A stretch of 64,000 nucleotides of DNA from Aureimonas sp. Leaf427 (GCF_001425485.1 NZ_LMQW01000012.1:564101-628100); one strand, 5' to 3'; positions 18,660 to 29,601 are shown, counted from the first letter of the stretch. Notes: generated by a model not told the origin, from the letters alone. Made by a program: numbers and translations.

Positions 18660-21146
18660 ATGGTCGCACGGCGCAAGGGCGAACGCATCGAACCGAGCTT
18701 CGGGAGCGGCCGCGAGGCCGAGGTCGCGCTGCGCATCACGGCGGAGGACCGCGCCGTTTCCGCCGCCGGCACGGATGCCCCCCGCCGTCGTGCCCGCCCC
18801 AAGGCGGATGCCGGCCCCGACCGGGCCGAGGCGCGCGAGAAGCGGCGCTTCTTCTTCGGCGGCGGCGGCAACGGGGGCGGCGAAAAGCCCCCGCAGCGCG
18901 CCCGGCGCGGCTTCTTCGGCAGTTTCGTGCGCATCGCCTTCACCGTCTGCCTCTGGGGCGGCATCGCGCTCGTCGGCCTTCTCGCCTATTTCGCGATCAA
19001 GCTGCCGCAGGAGGCCTGGGCCGTTCCGGATCGGCCGCCCAACGTGAAGATCGTCTCGGTGACGGGCGATCTCATGGCCAATCGGGGCCTCACCGGCGGC
19101 GAGGCGGTCTCTCTCGACGAGATGAGCCCCTATATTCCGCAGGCCGTCATGGCGATCGAGGACCGGCGCTTCTACTCCCATTTCGGCATCGATCCGCTCG
19201 GCATCCTGCGCGCGGCCTTCGAGAACGCGCAGGCCGGCGCGACCGTGCAGGGCGGCTCGACGCTGACCCAGCAGCTCGCCAAGAACGTCTTCCTGACGCC
19301 GGACCAGAACATCGAGCGCAAGATCCAGGAGGTGATCCTCGCCCTCTGGCTGGAGACGCGCTTCTCCAAGGACCAGATCCTGGAAATGTATCTCAACCGC
19401 GTCTATTTCGGCTCGGGAGCGACGGGCGTCGAGGCGGCGGCGCGGCGCTATTTCAACAAGTCGGCCAAGGAGGTCACGCTCGGCGAGGCCGCGCTTCTGG
19501 CCGGCCTTCTGAAGGCCCCCTCCCGCCTTTCCCCCGCCAAGGACCCCGACGCCGCCAAGGCGCGCGCCGACATCGTCCTCCAGGCCATGCTGGAGGAGAA
19601 GCTGATCGATCAGGCCGAATACGAGGCGGCCAAGGCCCAGAAGGCGACGAAGGCGCGCTCCTACTGGACCGGCGCCGAGCACTATGCCGCCGATCTCGTG
19701 ATGCGCGACATCAAGGCCCTGGTCGGCGACGTGAAGACGGACGTCGTCGTGGAGACCACGATCGATCTCGGCCTTGAGAAGGACGCGGAGAAGGCGATCT
19801 CCGCCACCATCGACGGCGCCAAGCAGAATGTCAGCCAGGGCGCCCTCGTCTCGGTGGACGGCACGGGCGCGATCCGCGCCATCGTCGGCGGCCGGGACTA
19901 TGCGACCAGCCAGTTCAACCGCGCGGTCGACGCCAAGCGCCAGCCCGGCTCGGCCTTCAAGCCCTTCGTCTACGAGACCGCGCTCGAACAGGGCTGGCGG
20001 CCGGACACGGTCGTGAACGACCAGCCGACGCAGATCGGCAACTGGTCGCCGCAGAACTACGACAACAAGTTCCGCGGCCCCGTGACCGTGGCCGACGCGC
20101 TCGCCCATTCGCTGAACACGATCGCCGCGCAGCTCACCGTCGCGGTCTCGCCCGCCGCCGTCATCCAGACGGCGCAGAAGATGGGCATCGCCTCGCCGAT
20201 CATCGACAATCCCTCGATCGCGCTCGGCACGTCGGAGGTCTCGCTGCTGGAGCTGACCGGCGCCTTCGCCCCCTTCGCCAATGGCGGCTATCTCGCCAAG
20301 CCGCATCTGGTGAACCGCATCACCGACGTCGACGGAACCGTTCTCTACGAGCGCGGCGCGGACGTGCCGCCGGTGATCGTCGCGCCCGAGATCGTCGGCA
20401 TGATGAACGCCATGCTGACCCGCGTCGTCACCTCCGGCACGGGCCGCAAGGCGCAGCTGAAGGACTGGCAGGTCGCGGGCAAGACCGGCACGACGCAGGA
20501 TTTCAAGGACGCCTGGTTCGTCGGCTACACGGCCAATCTCACGACCGGCGTCTGGCTCGGCAACGACAACGGCGCGCCGATGAAGAAGGTGACGGGCGGC
20601 ACGCTGCCCGCCGTCGTCTGGCACAGTTTCATGGAAGCCGCGCACGAAGGCCTGCCCGCCATGCCACTGCCCGGCGGCTACGACGACGGCCAGGAGCCGG
20701 CGCCGCTGACCGCCTCGACCGGCGAAAGCTCCGGCGGCTTCTACGACGACAGCGAGGTCGCGCCCGATCCGCGCGGCATGCCGCCGGCGACCGATCCCTA
20801 CGAGGAGCCCTACGAGGCCGAAGGCGCCGCGCCCGCGCCAGCACGCTCCGCCGATCCCTATGCCGCCCGCGAGGTCGAGCCAGAACCGCGCCGCGAGATC
20901 ACGCCGGAGGATATCTACGGCGTCGAGCCGCTGCCCGGCGATCCCGGCTACGAGGGCGAGCCGATGCGCCCGGCCGAGGAGATCGCCCCGCGCCGCCCGA
21001 CGACCCGCGTCGTGCGCCGCGACCAGCTGCCGCCCGACGTGGTCCTCGAAGGCCGCGTGCCCTCCGGCGCCGTCCTCGAAGGCCCGGTCGACGGCGGCGG
21101 ACGCCCGAGCGACCGCTCGCTGTTCAAGGATTTCTTCGGGGGTTGA
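18660..21146 (+). CDS. Class A penicillin-binding protein 1A (transglycosylase/transpeptidase)
   Basis: This is a bifunctional peptidoglycan synthase of 828 residues. A basic cytoplasmic N-terminus precedes one membrane segment at about residues 90-112. Next comes a GT51 glycosyltransferase (AIEDRRFYSHFGID with the catalytic Glu; GGSTLTQQLAKN), then a transpeptidase. The transpeptidase motifs are all present: GSAFKPF (SxxK), HSLNTIA (SxN) and AGKTGTTQDFKD (KTG). After about residue 660 there is an acidic Pro/Glu/Tyr-rich tail (DPYEEPYEAE) likely to be disordered in the periplasm. A convergent hairpin follows. Confidence 0.93.
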   Translation: MVARRKGERIEPSFGSGREAEVALRITAEDRAVSAAGTDAPRRRARPKADAGPDRAEAREKRRFFFGGGGNGGGEKPPQRARRGFFGSFVRIAFTVCLWGGIALVGLLAYFAIKLPQEAWAVPDRPPNVKIVSVTGDLMANRGLTGGEAVSLDEMSPYIPQAVMAIEDRRFYSHFGIDPLGILRAAFENAQAGATVQGGSTLTQQLAKNVFLTPDQNIERKIQEVILALWLETRFSKDQILEMYLNRVYFGSGATGVEAAARRYFNKSAKEVTLGEAALLAGLLKAPSRLSPAKDPDAAKARADIVLQAMLEEKLIDQAEYEAAKAQKATKARSYWTGAEHYAADLVMRDIKALVGDVKTDVVVETTIDLGLEKDAEKAISATIDGAKQNVSQGALVSVDGTGAIRAIVGGRDYATSQFNRAVDAKRQPGSAFKPFVYETALEQGWRPDTVVNDQPTQIGNWSPQNYDNKFRGPVTVADALAHSLNTIAAQLTVAVSPAAVIQTAQKMGIASPIIDNPSIALGTSEVSLLELTGAFAPFANGGYLAKPHLVNRITDVDGTVLYERGADVPPVIVAPEIVGMMNAMLTRVVTSGTGRKAQLKDWQVAGKTGTTQDFKDAWFVGYTANLTTGVWLGNDNGAPMKKVTGGTLPAVVWHSFMEAAHEGLPAMPLPGGYDDGQEPAPLTASTGESSGGFYDDSEVAPDPRGMPPATDPYEEPYEAEGAAPAPARSADPYAAREVEPEPRREITPEDIYGVEPLPGDPGYEGEPMRPAEEIAPRRPTTRVVRRDQLPPDVVLEGRVPSGAVLEGPVDGGGRPSDRSLFKDFFGG

Positions 21147-21187
21147 GCGTTCGGGCACTTCCGGCCGGCTCGCCGCCGACCCTTACG

Positions 21188-21223
21188 AAGAAGGCGGACA
21201 CCCGACCGGGTGCCCGCCTTCTC
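21188..21223. terminator. Bidirectional terminator hairpin between PBP1a and DUF3618 genes
   Basis: A 14-bp stem (GAAGGCGGACACCC pairing with GGGTGCCCGCCTTC, one mismatch) has a 4-base loop and sits between the two convergent stop codons. The T-run is poor (TCTCTC), so efficiency is uncertain. Confidence 0.6.
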
Positions 21224-21246
21224 TCACGTTCGCCTCGTGGAAAGCC

Positions 21247-22281
21247 TCAGACAAGGCCTTCCTTCTTCGCCTCGGACTTCGCCGTCTCGGCCGCCGTCCT
21301 GACGACGCCGGAGACCTTTTCGGCGAAGGTCTCGCCCTCGCCGGTCGGCTTCAGGCCCTTGGCATCCGCCTCTTCGCCGGCGGCGCGCACGGTCTCCTCG
21401 GCGACATGGCGGGCGCTTTCGACGGCGCCCTTGCCGTAGTCGTAGGCCTGGTCCCGCAGGTTGTCGCGGGCGTCCCCGAGATACTCGTCCTCGATCCGGG
21501 TCGAGGGCAGCGAGGCGCCGATCGCCGCGCCGATCGCCAGCGCCACGGCGCCGATGACGAGCGGCTCGTCCTGCAGCGTGTCGAGGAAGGTGCGGCGCGC
21601 GCGGCTGCCGAGGCGCCGCGCCTCGTCCGCGGCCCAGCGGGCGCGGTCCACCGCCGCCTGCTCGGCCCGCCACGCCGCATCGGCGGCATCATGGCCATAG
21701 GCCCGCGCGGTGTCGCCAAGGCTGGACGCGCCGTCCCGAAGGCTGCCGGCCGCCGAAGAGACGCCCGACGAGGCGGAGGAAGCACCGGAGGACAGCGTGT
21801 CCGCGACGCTCTCCGCCGCGCCCATCACCGCATCCTTGGCGCGATCGACGAGGCCGGGACCGTCGCGATCCCGGTCGGGATAGGCCGAGCGGCCGATCGA
21901 GCCGGAGGCGCCGCCGACACGATAGGGCGCGGGTTCGGCATAGCGCTCCCGTCGGCCGGCGACGGAGGCGTAGTCGGGATAGGGCGCGGGATCGTCGCTC
22001 TCGAAGCGGTCGGCGACGCGCCGGCCGGCCCCGCGAACGCCGTCGCCCATCAGAAGCCAGGCGATGCCGGCTCCGACGAGGCCGAGCGCCAAAGGATTGT
22101 CCCGGACCTGACGGCCGAGATTCTGGGACAGCTCGGTGATCTGCCCCTCCTTCATGTAGCCCTGCACCTCGTCGAAGATCTGCCCGACGGACATGCGGTT
22201 GCGCAGCGCGTCGATCGTGCTCTCGACGCTAGAGCGGCGGTTCTCGACCTCGCGTTCGAGCTTGTCGGTTTCGAGACTCAT
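21247..22281 (-). CDS. DUF3618 domain protein
   Basis: This 344-residue protein opens MSLETDKLEREVENRRSSVE, STIDALRNRMSVGQIFDE, the DUF3618 signature. A short hydrophobic segment follows (NPLALGLVGAGIAWLLMG). The middle is a Ser/Ala/Asp-rich low-complexity stretch, a second hydrophobic stretch is EPLVIGAVALAIGAAIGA, and the C-terminus is amphipathic and charged. The function is unknown; it is probably envelope-associated. The start overlaps the preceding holin-like gene by four bases (ATGA), so it is the last gene of a coupled operon. Confidence 0.88.
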   Translation of the reverse strand: MSLETDKLEREVENRRSSVESTIDALRNRMSVGQIFDEVQGYMKEGQITELSQNLGRQVRDNPLALGLVGAGIAWLLMGDGVRGAGRRVADRFESDDPAPYPDYASVAGRRERYAEPAPYRVGGASGSIGRSAYPDRDRDGPGLVDRAKDAVMGAAESVADTLSSGASSASSGVSSAAGSLRDGASSLGDTARAYGHDAADAAWRAEQAAVDRARWAADEARRLGSRARRTFLDTLQDEPLVIGAVALAIGAAIGASLPSTRIEDEYLGDARDNLRDQAYDYGKGAVESARHVAEETVRAAGEEADAKGLKPTGEGETFAEKVSGVVRTAAETAKSEAKKEGLV

Positions 22282-22685
22282 CGGATCTGATCCTTCACGA
22301 GCTTGCCGTCCTCGCCGAGCTGACGCGCGGTGCGGGTGGGCGTGAGGTTGGAGGGCTCGAGGTCCTTCTTGCCCTTGGCCAGAAGCAGCATGCCGACGAC
22401 GGCGAGGCCGATGCCCACGATGAGCGCGGCCCAGCCGGGCCCGATGTCGGGATCGCCGATCTTGGAGACGGCCGTGACGAGCGCGGCGGTCAGCGTGATC
22501 AGCGCGACGAGGAGGCAGATCGCCCCCGCCGCCAAGGAACCGCCGCCGATCTGAAGCTGCGTGATCTTGTCCGACAGTTCCGACCGGATCAGCTGGCCTT
22601 CCGAGCGGAAGAGGTCGGTCGCCTCCCGCATGAGATCGGCCAGAAGGTCGGGAATGGACTTGGTTTCGCGTGGCTCAACGGACAT
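22278..22685 (-). CDS. Phage-holin-family (YqjE-like) small membrane protein
   Basis: This 135-residue protein has a helical N-terminus (IPDLLADLMREATDLFRSEG, QLIRSELSDK). Two transmembrane segments follow (AAGAICLLVALITLTAALVT and GWAALIVGIGLAVVGMLLLA). It belongs to the holin superfamily III/YqjE type, which in proteobacterial chromosomes is not a phage lysis gene. It overlaps the Ndi-like gene by 11 bases and the DUF3618 gene by four, so all three are translationally coupled. Confidence 0.85.
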   Translation of the reverse strand: MSVEPRETKSIPDLLADLMREATDLFRSEGQLIRSELSDKITQLQIGGGSLAAGAICLLVALITLTAALVTAVSKIGDPDIGPGWAALIVGIGLAVVGMLLLAKGKKDLEPSNLTPTRTARQLGEDGKLVKDQIR

Positions 22686-23688
22686 CGCGGCCTCCCTCTG
22701 GGTTGAACGAGCCCGAGCCATGGCCGAGCACGGCGCCGCTCGGTCCTTCGGCGGGAGCCTTGTCCGGCGAGGTCGCGGCGGGCGAAGCCGAACCGGCATG
22801 GGTGGAGGCGCCGGAGAAGGTCGAGCGGGGTGCCGCCGTGCCGGCCGAGACCGGAGGCGATACGGGCGTGGAGGCGGCGCTGCCGCCGGCATAGGACCGA
22901 CCCTCGGAGCCGCGGACTGCACCGCCGTCGTTGCGGTAGAGATCGTCGTCGGTGCGATTCGGGCCATCGCGGCCGGACCCCGACCTGCCGTAGCGTCGGC
23001 CGTCGTCCCATTCGGAGCGCCCGCGAGCGGGCGAGCCCTGCTCGTGCTCGCCGGAGGCCCGGGCGAAGCGGCCGAGCGCGATGCCGGCCAAGGCCGCGCC
23101 GATGAGGAAGGTCGTCGGCTGGCGGCGGGCGAAGGAGGCGACGGAGCGCGACAGGTCCTGAAGGCTCCGGCCTTCGATGGCGCCGGTCGCCTGTTCCAGG
23201 CCGTTCGCGACCTCGCGCACGAGACCGGCCGCCATGGACTGGTCGCGCTCGCCGAGTTCGTCGGAGGCCTTGCGCACGGCGGCGGCGAAGTCGCCGATGC
23301 TGGAGGTGAGCTGGGCCTTGCCCTTCTCGACGCCTTCCGCGGCCTTCTCCCGGGCGGTCTCGCCGAGGCTGGAGACGCCCTGCTTCACCGATTCAGTGGC
23401 GGAGCTTAGTTCCGCCCTGGCGGAACCGGTCTCGCGGTCGACGGCGTTGGCGAAGCGGTCCTTCTCCGCGCCGGCCGATCCCGTCTGCCCGGCCCCGCCG
23501 GACGTGTCCTGCCCGGAATAGCCGCGCTGCCCGAAGGCGGTATCGACGGTCGGCAGCCTGTCACCGGACGCTGCGGGTCGGCCGTAGCCGCTCTGCGTGT
23601 TGCCGGCGGTCGCAGACCGCATGTCGCCCTCGGGCGAGCCGGTCGTTCCCGTCCAGCCCTCTGGTCGTTTTTCGAAGTCGGATGTCAT
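22675..23688 (-). CDS. Nutrient-deprivation-induced (Ndi)-like protein, low complexity
   Basis: This 337-residue protein is mostly Gly/Ser/Ala/Arg-rich and probably disordered. An amphipathic helical core lies at about residues 90-205 (SVKQGVSSLGETAREKAAEG; LTSSIGDFAAAVRKASDEL). A short hydrophobic stretch QPTTFLIGAALAGIALGRFA comes next. The layout and neighbours (holin-like, DUF3618) match what I recall of rhizobial nutrient-deprivation-induced proteins. The start has GAGGAG upstream. The role is unknown; it is likely membrane-tethered and stress-related. Confidence 0.65.
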   Translation of the reverse strand: MTSDFEKRPEGWTGTTGSPEGDMRSATAGNTQSGYGRPAASGDRLPTVDTAFGQRGYSGQDTSGGAGQTGSAGAEKDRFANAVDRETGSARAELSSATESVKQGVSSLGETAREKAAEGVEKGKAQLTSSIGDFAAAVRKASDELGERDQSMAAGLVREVANGLEQATGAIEGRSLQDLSRSVASFARRQPTTFLIGAALAGIALGRFARASGEHEQGSPARGRSEWDDGRRYGRSGSGRDGPNRTDDDLYRNDGGAVRGSEGRSYAGGSAASTPVSPPVSAGTAAPRSTFSGASTHAGSASPAATSPDKAPAEGPSGAVLGHGSGSFNPEGGRDVR

Positions 23689-23698
23689 GACGGTCTCC

Positions 23699-23773
23699 TC
23701 AGCCGATACCCAGGAAGGACAAGATGGCGAGAACGACCACGATCAGCCCGATCAAATAGATGATGCTGTTCAT
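23699..23773 (-). CDS. 24-residue single-pass membrane peptide
   Basis: This tiny ORF encodes essentially one transmembrane helix (MNSIIYLIGLIVVVLAILSF, then LGIG). A good ribosome site (GGGAGACC) lies before the ATG, and only 10 bp separate its stop from the next gene's start. Peptides of this type, ending FLG-, recur in Rhizobiales genomes from memory. It is the first gene of the Ndi/holin/DUF3618 operon. The longer reading frame upstream is not credible. Confidence 0.7.
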   Translation of the reverse strand: MNSIIYLIGLIVVVLAILSFLGIG

Positions 23774-23838
23774 GAAGGTCTCCCGTGAAAGGAGCCGAGG
23801 GGATCGCAGGCGCGATGCCGGCTCCGTGATGAGACCGT

Positions 23839-23864
23839 AAGGACGCCCGACCATGCCAGGTTCC
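23839..23864 (-). promoter_or_regulatory. Candidate EcfG (general stress response) promoter
   Basis: On the minus strand GGAAC (23864-23860) is followed after 17 bases by CCTT (23842-23839). The alphaproteobacterial EcfG consensus is GGAAC-N16/17-CGTT, so there is one mismatch in the -10 element. Transcription would begin about 58 bp upstream of the 24-residue peptide gene, consistent with a stress-induced operon. Confidence 0.4.
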
Positions 23865-23972
23865 GGCAAAGACCCGGTCCTGCCTATCGAAGGTCGAGGC
23901 CGGAAAACGAGTTCCGTCGGAACCCTTGCGGCCACGGCTGAAGCCTTGGCTCAGCCTCGCTGCGACCGCCGT

Positions 23973-24004
23973 CTTGCGCGACTTTGAGGGTCTTCATATA
24001 TACC
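23973..24004 (+). promoter_or_regulatory. Candidate sigma-32 (RpoH) heat-shock promoter of dnaK
   Basis: CTTG at 23973-23976 is followed after 17 bases by TCATATATA, close to the alphaproteobacterial RpoH consensus CTTG-N17/18-CYTATNT. The predicted 5' leader is about 120 bases. No CIRCE element is visible. Confidence 0.6.
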
Positions 24005-24130
24005 CAACCAGTCGCGGCGGGCTCGGCCACCCGAACCCCCGCCAACACAATCGTTTTTCAAAGTTTCCAGGGACCGCCCCGCAAACGCCTCATCGAGGGT
24101 CCGGGCGGTTCGCTCAAGAAGGAGAGCCCA

Positions 24131-26044
<1,914 letters not shown>

Positions 26045-26065
26045 TCTCTTCGGCCTAGCAGTTCG

Positions 26066-26100
26066 AAAGGCCCCGGCGGGACACCGCCGGGGCCTTTTTC
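26066..26100 (+). terminator. Intrinsic terminator of dnaK
   Basis: A perfect 11-bp stem GGCCCCGGCGG/CCGCCGGGGCC has a GACA loop and five T residues at 26095-26099. Confidence 0.92.
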
Positions 26101-26233
26101 GTCGGCGTCCTGCGCCGCGAACGCCGCGAAAGCGCTCGTTCCGCGAAACCCGACCTTAATCTCGGCATAGTAATTCTCCGAGCGTCGAGCGCATCCAGGA
26201 TCTGGTTGTGGAGCCGCGCGAGGATTCCAGGCG

Positions 26234-27316
26234 ATGCACTACCGGATCTTCGACTGCTGGCGCCTGACCGCAGCGATCCTCGTCATGGCCTATCACTATC
26301 TCTACTTCGCGCCGCCCGGCGGCGAGGTCTATATCGACGCGCTGCGCCGGCTCCTGCCGCTTCTCGACATGTTCTTCATGATCTCGGGCTTCCTGATCGC
26401 CGGCCGCTATGCCGGCAAAGTTTCGACGCCGCGCGACTACGGGCTTTTCCTGCAACGGCGCGTCGCGCGGCTCTACCCCTTGCATCTGGCGACCCTCACC
26501 TTCTTCGCCGCGATCGGCGTCGCGGTGGCGCTCGGCCTCGTCGAGACGACCGAGCCGGAGCGCTGGAACCTCGCCTATCTGCCGCTCCACCTCCTGGCGC
26601 TGCATGCGCTGGGGCTGGAGGACGTGCTCGCCTTCAACTATCCGTCCTGGTCGATCGGGGCGGAGTTCTTCTGCTACGCGCTCTTTCCGCTGATCGTTTT
26701 CGTCGCCAAGCGCGCGGGGCTCGTCGGCCTCCTCGCCCTTTTGGCGATCTGGATCGCGGGACTCGAGATCGCCGGGCGCAACGGCCTGTTTCCAAACGGA
26801 AACTGGCTGGAGGCGGACTCGTCGGGCGCCTATCGCGCCTTCGCCGACTTCACGATCGGGGCGATCGTCGCCAGCCTTCTCGCACGCCGGCCCTTCGAGG
26901 TCTCCTCGCACGCCCCGGGGCTCGCCGCGCTCGGCTTCGCGCTGACGGCCATGCTCTGCGAGTGGAGCGGCTACATCGCGCTGGCCGGCCTTGCCCTCGC
27001 CATGCTCCTGACCGCGCTCGCCGAGACGGCGCGACCGGACTCGACGCGGCGTCTGGCGTTCCTCATGCCGCTCGCGCGCGTCTCCTTCGGGATCTATCTC
27101 ATCCATCCGGTGATGGAGACGATCTTCTTCTCGATCCTCTGGAAGCGCGCCGTGCAGCCGATGGAGACGATCGGCTTCTACGCCTTCTGGCTGCTGCCGA
27201 TGATCGCGACCGTTCTCGTGGCGCTCGCTTCCGAGCGCTGGTTCGAGCGCCGGTTCGGCGCCTTCCTCGCCTCGGCGGGGCGCGCGCCCTCCCCGGCCAC
27301 GATCGCCTCGGCCTGA
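26234..27316 (+). CDS. Acyltransferase-3 family membrane protein (OafA/NodX-like)
   Basis: This 360-residue integral membrane protein has about ten hydrophobic segments. The family signatures are the N-terminal MHYRIFDCWRLTAAILVMAY followed by H, the FFMISGFLIAGRY region and the QRRVARLYPLHL motif. The later segments include NYPSWSIGAEFFCYALFPL and FGIYLIHPVMETIFF. Such proteins O-acylate surface or secreted glycans. The substrate is unknown. It lies between dnaK and dnaJ, interrupting an otherwise conserved pair. Confidence 0.92.
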   Translation: MHYRIFDCWRLTAAILVMAYHYLYFAPPGGEVYIDALRRLLPLLDMFFMISGFLIAGRYAGKVSTPRDYGLFLQRRVARLYPLHLATLTFFAAIGVAVALGLVETTEPERWNLAYLPLHLLALHALGLEDVLAFNYPSWSIGAEFFCYALFPLIVFVAKRAGLVGLLALLAIWIAGLEIAGRNGLFPNGNWLEADSSGAYRAFADFTIGAIVASLLARRPFEVSSHAPGLAALGFALTAMLCEWSGYIALAGLALAMLLTALAETARPDSTRRLAFLMPLARVSFGIYLIHPVMETIFFSILWKRAVQPMETIGFYAFWLLPMIATVLVALASERWFERRFGAFLASAGRAPSPATIASA

Positions 27317-27475
27317 AAACCACAGTCCGGAGAGGTTCGAAGCTGGGCCGTTCCTTCGGGCCTTGCGCTATGGTAACGCGCGGGATGCGTCACCACATCG
27401 GGGCTGGTGCGCCGCCGCAGGGCAGAGCCGCCGCCGCCCCGACTTGAACCGCCAGACACGACGGACACGAAGCCG

Positions 27476-28609
27476 ATGAAGGCCGACTATTACGAGATGC
27501 TCGGCGTCGCGAAAGGTTGCGACGAGAAGGTCCTCAAGACCGCCTACCGCAAGCTCGCGATGCAGTTCCACCCCGACCGCAATCCCGGAAACGCGGATGC
27601 GGAGGCCAAGTTCAAGGAACTCGGCGAGGCCTACGAGGTCCTGAAGGACCCGCAGAAGCGGGCGGCCTACGACCGGTTCGGCCATGCCGCCTTCCAGAAC
27701 GGCGGCGGCGCCGGGTTCCGCGGCGATTTCGGCTCGTCCATGGCCGATGTCTTCGACGACATCTTCGGCGAGATGATGGGCCAGCGGCGCGGGCGCGCGG
27801 GCTCCTCCGGCGGGCGCGAGCGGGGCTCGGACCTTCGCTACAACATGGAGGTCTCGCTCGAAGAGGCCTTCGGCGGCAAGACCGCCGAGATCGGCGTTCC
27901 CACCACCATCCAGTGCGAAGTGTGCAACGGCACGGGCGCCAAGCCCGGCTCGGCGCCCAAGGCCTGCCCGACCTGCGGCGGCGTCGGCCGCGTGCGCGCC
28001 GCGCAAGGCTTCTTCTCGATCGAGCGGACCTGCCCGACCTGCCAGGGGCGCGGCGAGATGATCGCCGATCCCTGCACGGCCTGCGACGGGGAGGGCCGCC
28101 TGCCCGAGGAGCGCAACCTTTCGGTCAACATCCCGGCCGGCATCGAGGACGGCACGCGCATCCGGCTGGCCGGCGAGGGCGAGGCGGGCCTGCGCGGCGG
28201 ACCTGCGGGCGATCTCTACATCTTCCTCTCCGTGCGTCCGCACGAGTTCTTCCAGCGCGACGGCGCCGATCTCTTCTGCAAGGTCCCGGTCTCCATGACG
28301 ACCGCCGCGCTCGGCGGCTCGTTCGAGGTGACGACGCTCGACGGCGCCAAGACGCGCGTGAAGGTTCCCGACGGCACGCAGTCGGGCAAGCAGTTCCGCG
28401 TGAAGGGCAAGGGCATGCCGGTCCTGCGCTCGCCGCAGACGGGCGACCTCTTCATCCAGGTGCAGATCGAGACGCCGCAGAACCTCTCGCGCCGCCAGCG
28501 CGAACTCCTGGAGGAGTTCGAGCAGATCTCCTCCTCCGACAACTCCCCCCAGTCCACCGGCTTCTTCGCCCGCATGAAGGACTTCTTCGAAGGTCTCGGC
28601 GAAACCTGA
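27476..28609 (+). CDS. dnaJ: Chaperone protein DnaJ (Hsp40)
   Basis: This is a 377-residue type I Hsp40 co-chaperone for DnaK. The J domain ([28 protein letters not shown] with HPD) is followed by a Gly/Phe region. Four zinc-binding repeats come next ([40 protein letters not shown]), then the C-terminal peptide-binding domains. The start ATG at 27476 is fixed by the J domain. It has its own upstream space of 159 bp after the acyltransferase gene. Confidence 0.98.
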   Translation: MKADYYEMLGVAKGCDEKVLKTAYRKLAMQFHPDRNPGNADAEAKFKELGEAYEVLKDPQKRAAYDRFGHAAFQNGGGAGFRGDFGSSMADVFDDIFGEMMGQRRGRAGSSGGRERGSDLRYNMEVSLEEAFGGKTAEIGVPTTIQCEVCNGTGAKPGSAPKACPTCGGVGRVRAAQGFFSIERTCPTCQGRGEMIADPCTACDGEGRLPEERNLSVNIPAGIEDGTRIRLAGEGEAGLRGGPAGDLYIFLSVRPHEFFQRDGADLFCKVPVSMTTAALGGSFEVTTLDGAKTRVKVPDGTQSGKQFRVKGKGMPVLRSPQTGDLFIQVQIETPQNLSRRQRELLEEFEQISSSDNSPQSTGFFARMKDFFEGLGET

Positions 28610-28823
28610 AAGGCTTGCGCCCGGCGAGGCCTGAAAATTTCGCCGGGCGGTTCGACTTACATCCCTGTCTGTGTCGGAGCCGGTCTGCGCTGTCGGATGG
28701 ATGCCCCGCCTATTCGGAAGCGAACGGATTGTCCGTTTCCTGTAGGAGATCATCGACGACGAGCCTTACGACCCTCAAATTTAATCGTACTGACAAAAAG
28801 CTATTGCGCCTCTCGCGTTTCGT

Positions 28824-29117
28824 ATGTACAAAAAGCTCGTGAGGATCGAATTCGACCCTGCCAAGAGCGATCGCAACGCGGCGGAGCGCGGCCTCCCCTT
28901 CGGCATGGTGTCGGACTTCGATTGGTCCTCGGCGGCATTCTCCGAGGACATTCGGAAGGACTATCCCGAGCGCCGCTTCGTTGCTCTCGGCTTCATCGGT
29001 GCCCGCCTGCACGTCGTCTGCTTCACGCCGATCGAGGGCGGTGTCCGCGTCATTTCCTTCCGCAAGGCCAACGATCGAGAGGTAGGTCGATATGAGCGAG
29101 AGACCCCTGACCGATAG
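28824..29117 (+). CDS. brnT: BrnT-family ribonuclease toxin
   Basis: This is a 97-residue toxin of the BrnT family (RelE-like fold RNase). It shows the typical opening RIEFDPAKSDRNAAERGLPF, then ERRFVALGFIGARLHVVCF and RVISFRKANDREV. The start at 28824 has no good ribosome site; a GTG at 28839 is an alternative. Its end overlaps the antitoxin start by 26 bases, toxin gene first as usual in brnTA. Near-identical 15-base stretches at 28788-28802 and at the start codon (TA..G/T.ACAAAAAGCT) could be part of an operator. Confidence 0.88.
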   Translation: MYKKLVRIEFDPAKSDRNAAERGLPFGMVSDFDWSSAAFSEDIRKDYPERRFVALGFIGARLHVVCFTPIEGGVRVISFRKANDREVGRYERETPDR

Positions 29118-29601
29118 GGACGGCGAGGTTCGCGAACTGACCGTCGAGGACATGAAGCGCTTTCGGCCGGCTGCCGAGGTACTGCCGGCGGAGTTGATGG
29201 CCGTGCTGCCGAAGCGCAGGCCGGGTCAGCGAGGACCGGCCAAGCGGCCGACCAAGGAGTCCGTGACCATCCGTTTCGATCCCGACGTGATCCAGCGCTT
29301 CAAGTCGAAGGGTCCCGGCTGGCAGTCACGCCTGAACGACTTTCTGGTCGAGAGCCTGAGCCCGAACGGCACGCCGGTTCGTGCCATCCAAATTCTCGCG
29401 AAGCTGAATGGCCGGGGCCTGCCGTCCGCCTGGATGGAGGGCGAGTGGGACCGGTTCAGCAAGCGATTCAAAGCGATGCAGGTGCATCCAGAGTCCGATC
29501 CTCACTTCGACAAGGAAGAGACCGCGACGCTCGATCGCTACTGCGACGAGGCCGGGATGATGACCCTGCAAGAACTGCAGTCGATGCGGATCGCCGGATA
29601 A
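29092..29601 (+). CDS. brnA: BrnA-like antitoxin with a C-terminal extension
   Basis: This 169-residue protein has a central ribbon-helix-helix region (ESVTIRFDPDVIQRFKSKGP, GWQSRLNDFLVESL) that matches the BrnA antitoxin family. BrnA proteins are usually about 80-110 residues. Here roughly 75 extra residues follow (from SPNGTPVRAIQILAK), of no recognisable family. It should neutralise BrnT and repress the operon. The extension may be a fused domain or a neighbouring ORF joined by loss of a stop. Confidence 0.75.
   Translation: MSERPLTDRDGEVRELTVEDMKRFRPAAEVLPAELMAVLPKRRPGQRGPAKRPTKESVTIRFDPDVIQRFKSKGPGWQSRLNDFLVESLSPNGTPVRAIQILAKLNGRGLPSAWMEGEWDRFSKRFKAMQVHPESDPHFDKEETATLDRYCDEAGMMTLQELQSMRIAG

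Noticed and set aside
18639..21158. An 839-codon minus-strand frame opposite the PBP1a gene
   Set aside because: It is an antisense shadow; the plus-strand PBP1a has all catalytic motifs.
22278..22685. Reading the holin-family protein as evidence of a prophage
   Set aside because: Neighbours are Ndi-like and DUF3618 genes. No phage structural, lysis or integrase gene is present, and this family is common on chromosomes as YqjE-like proteins.
26156..27106. A 316-codon minus-strand frame opposite the acyltransferase
   Set aside because: It is antisense low-complexity charged sequence; the plus frame has clear membrane segments and family motifs.
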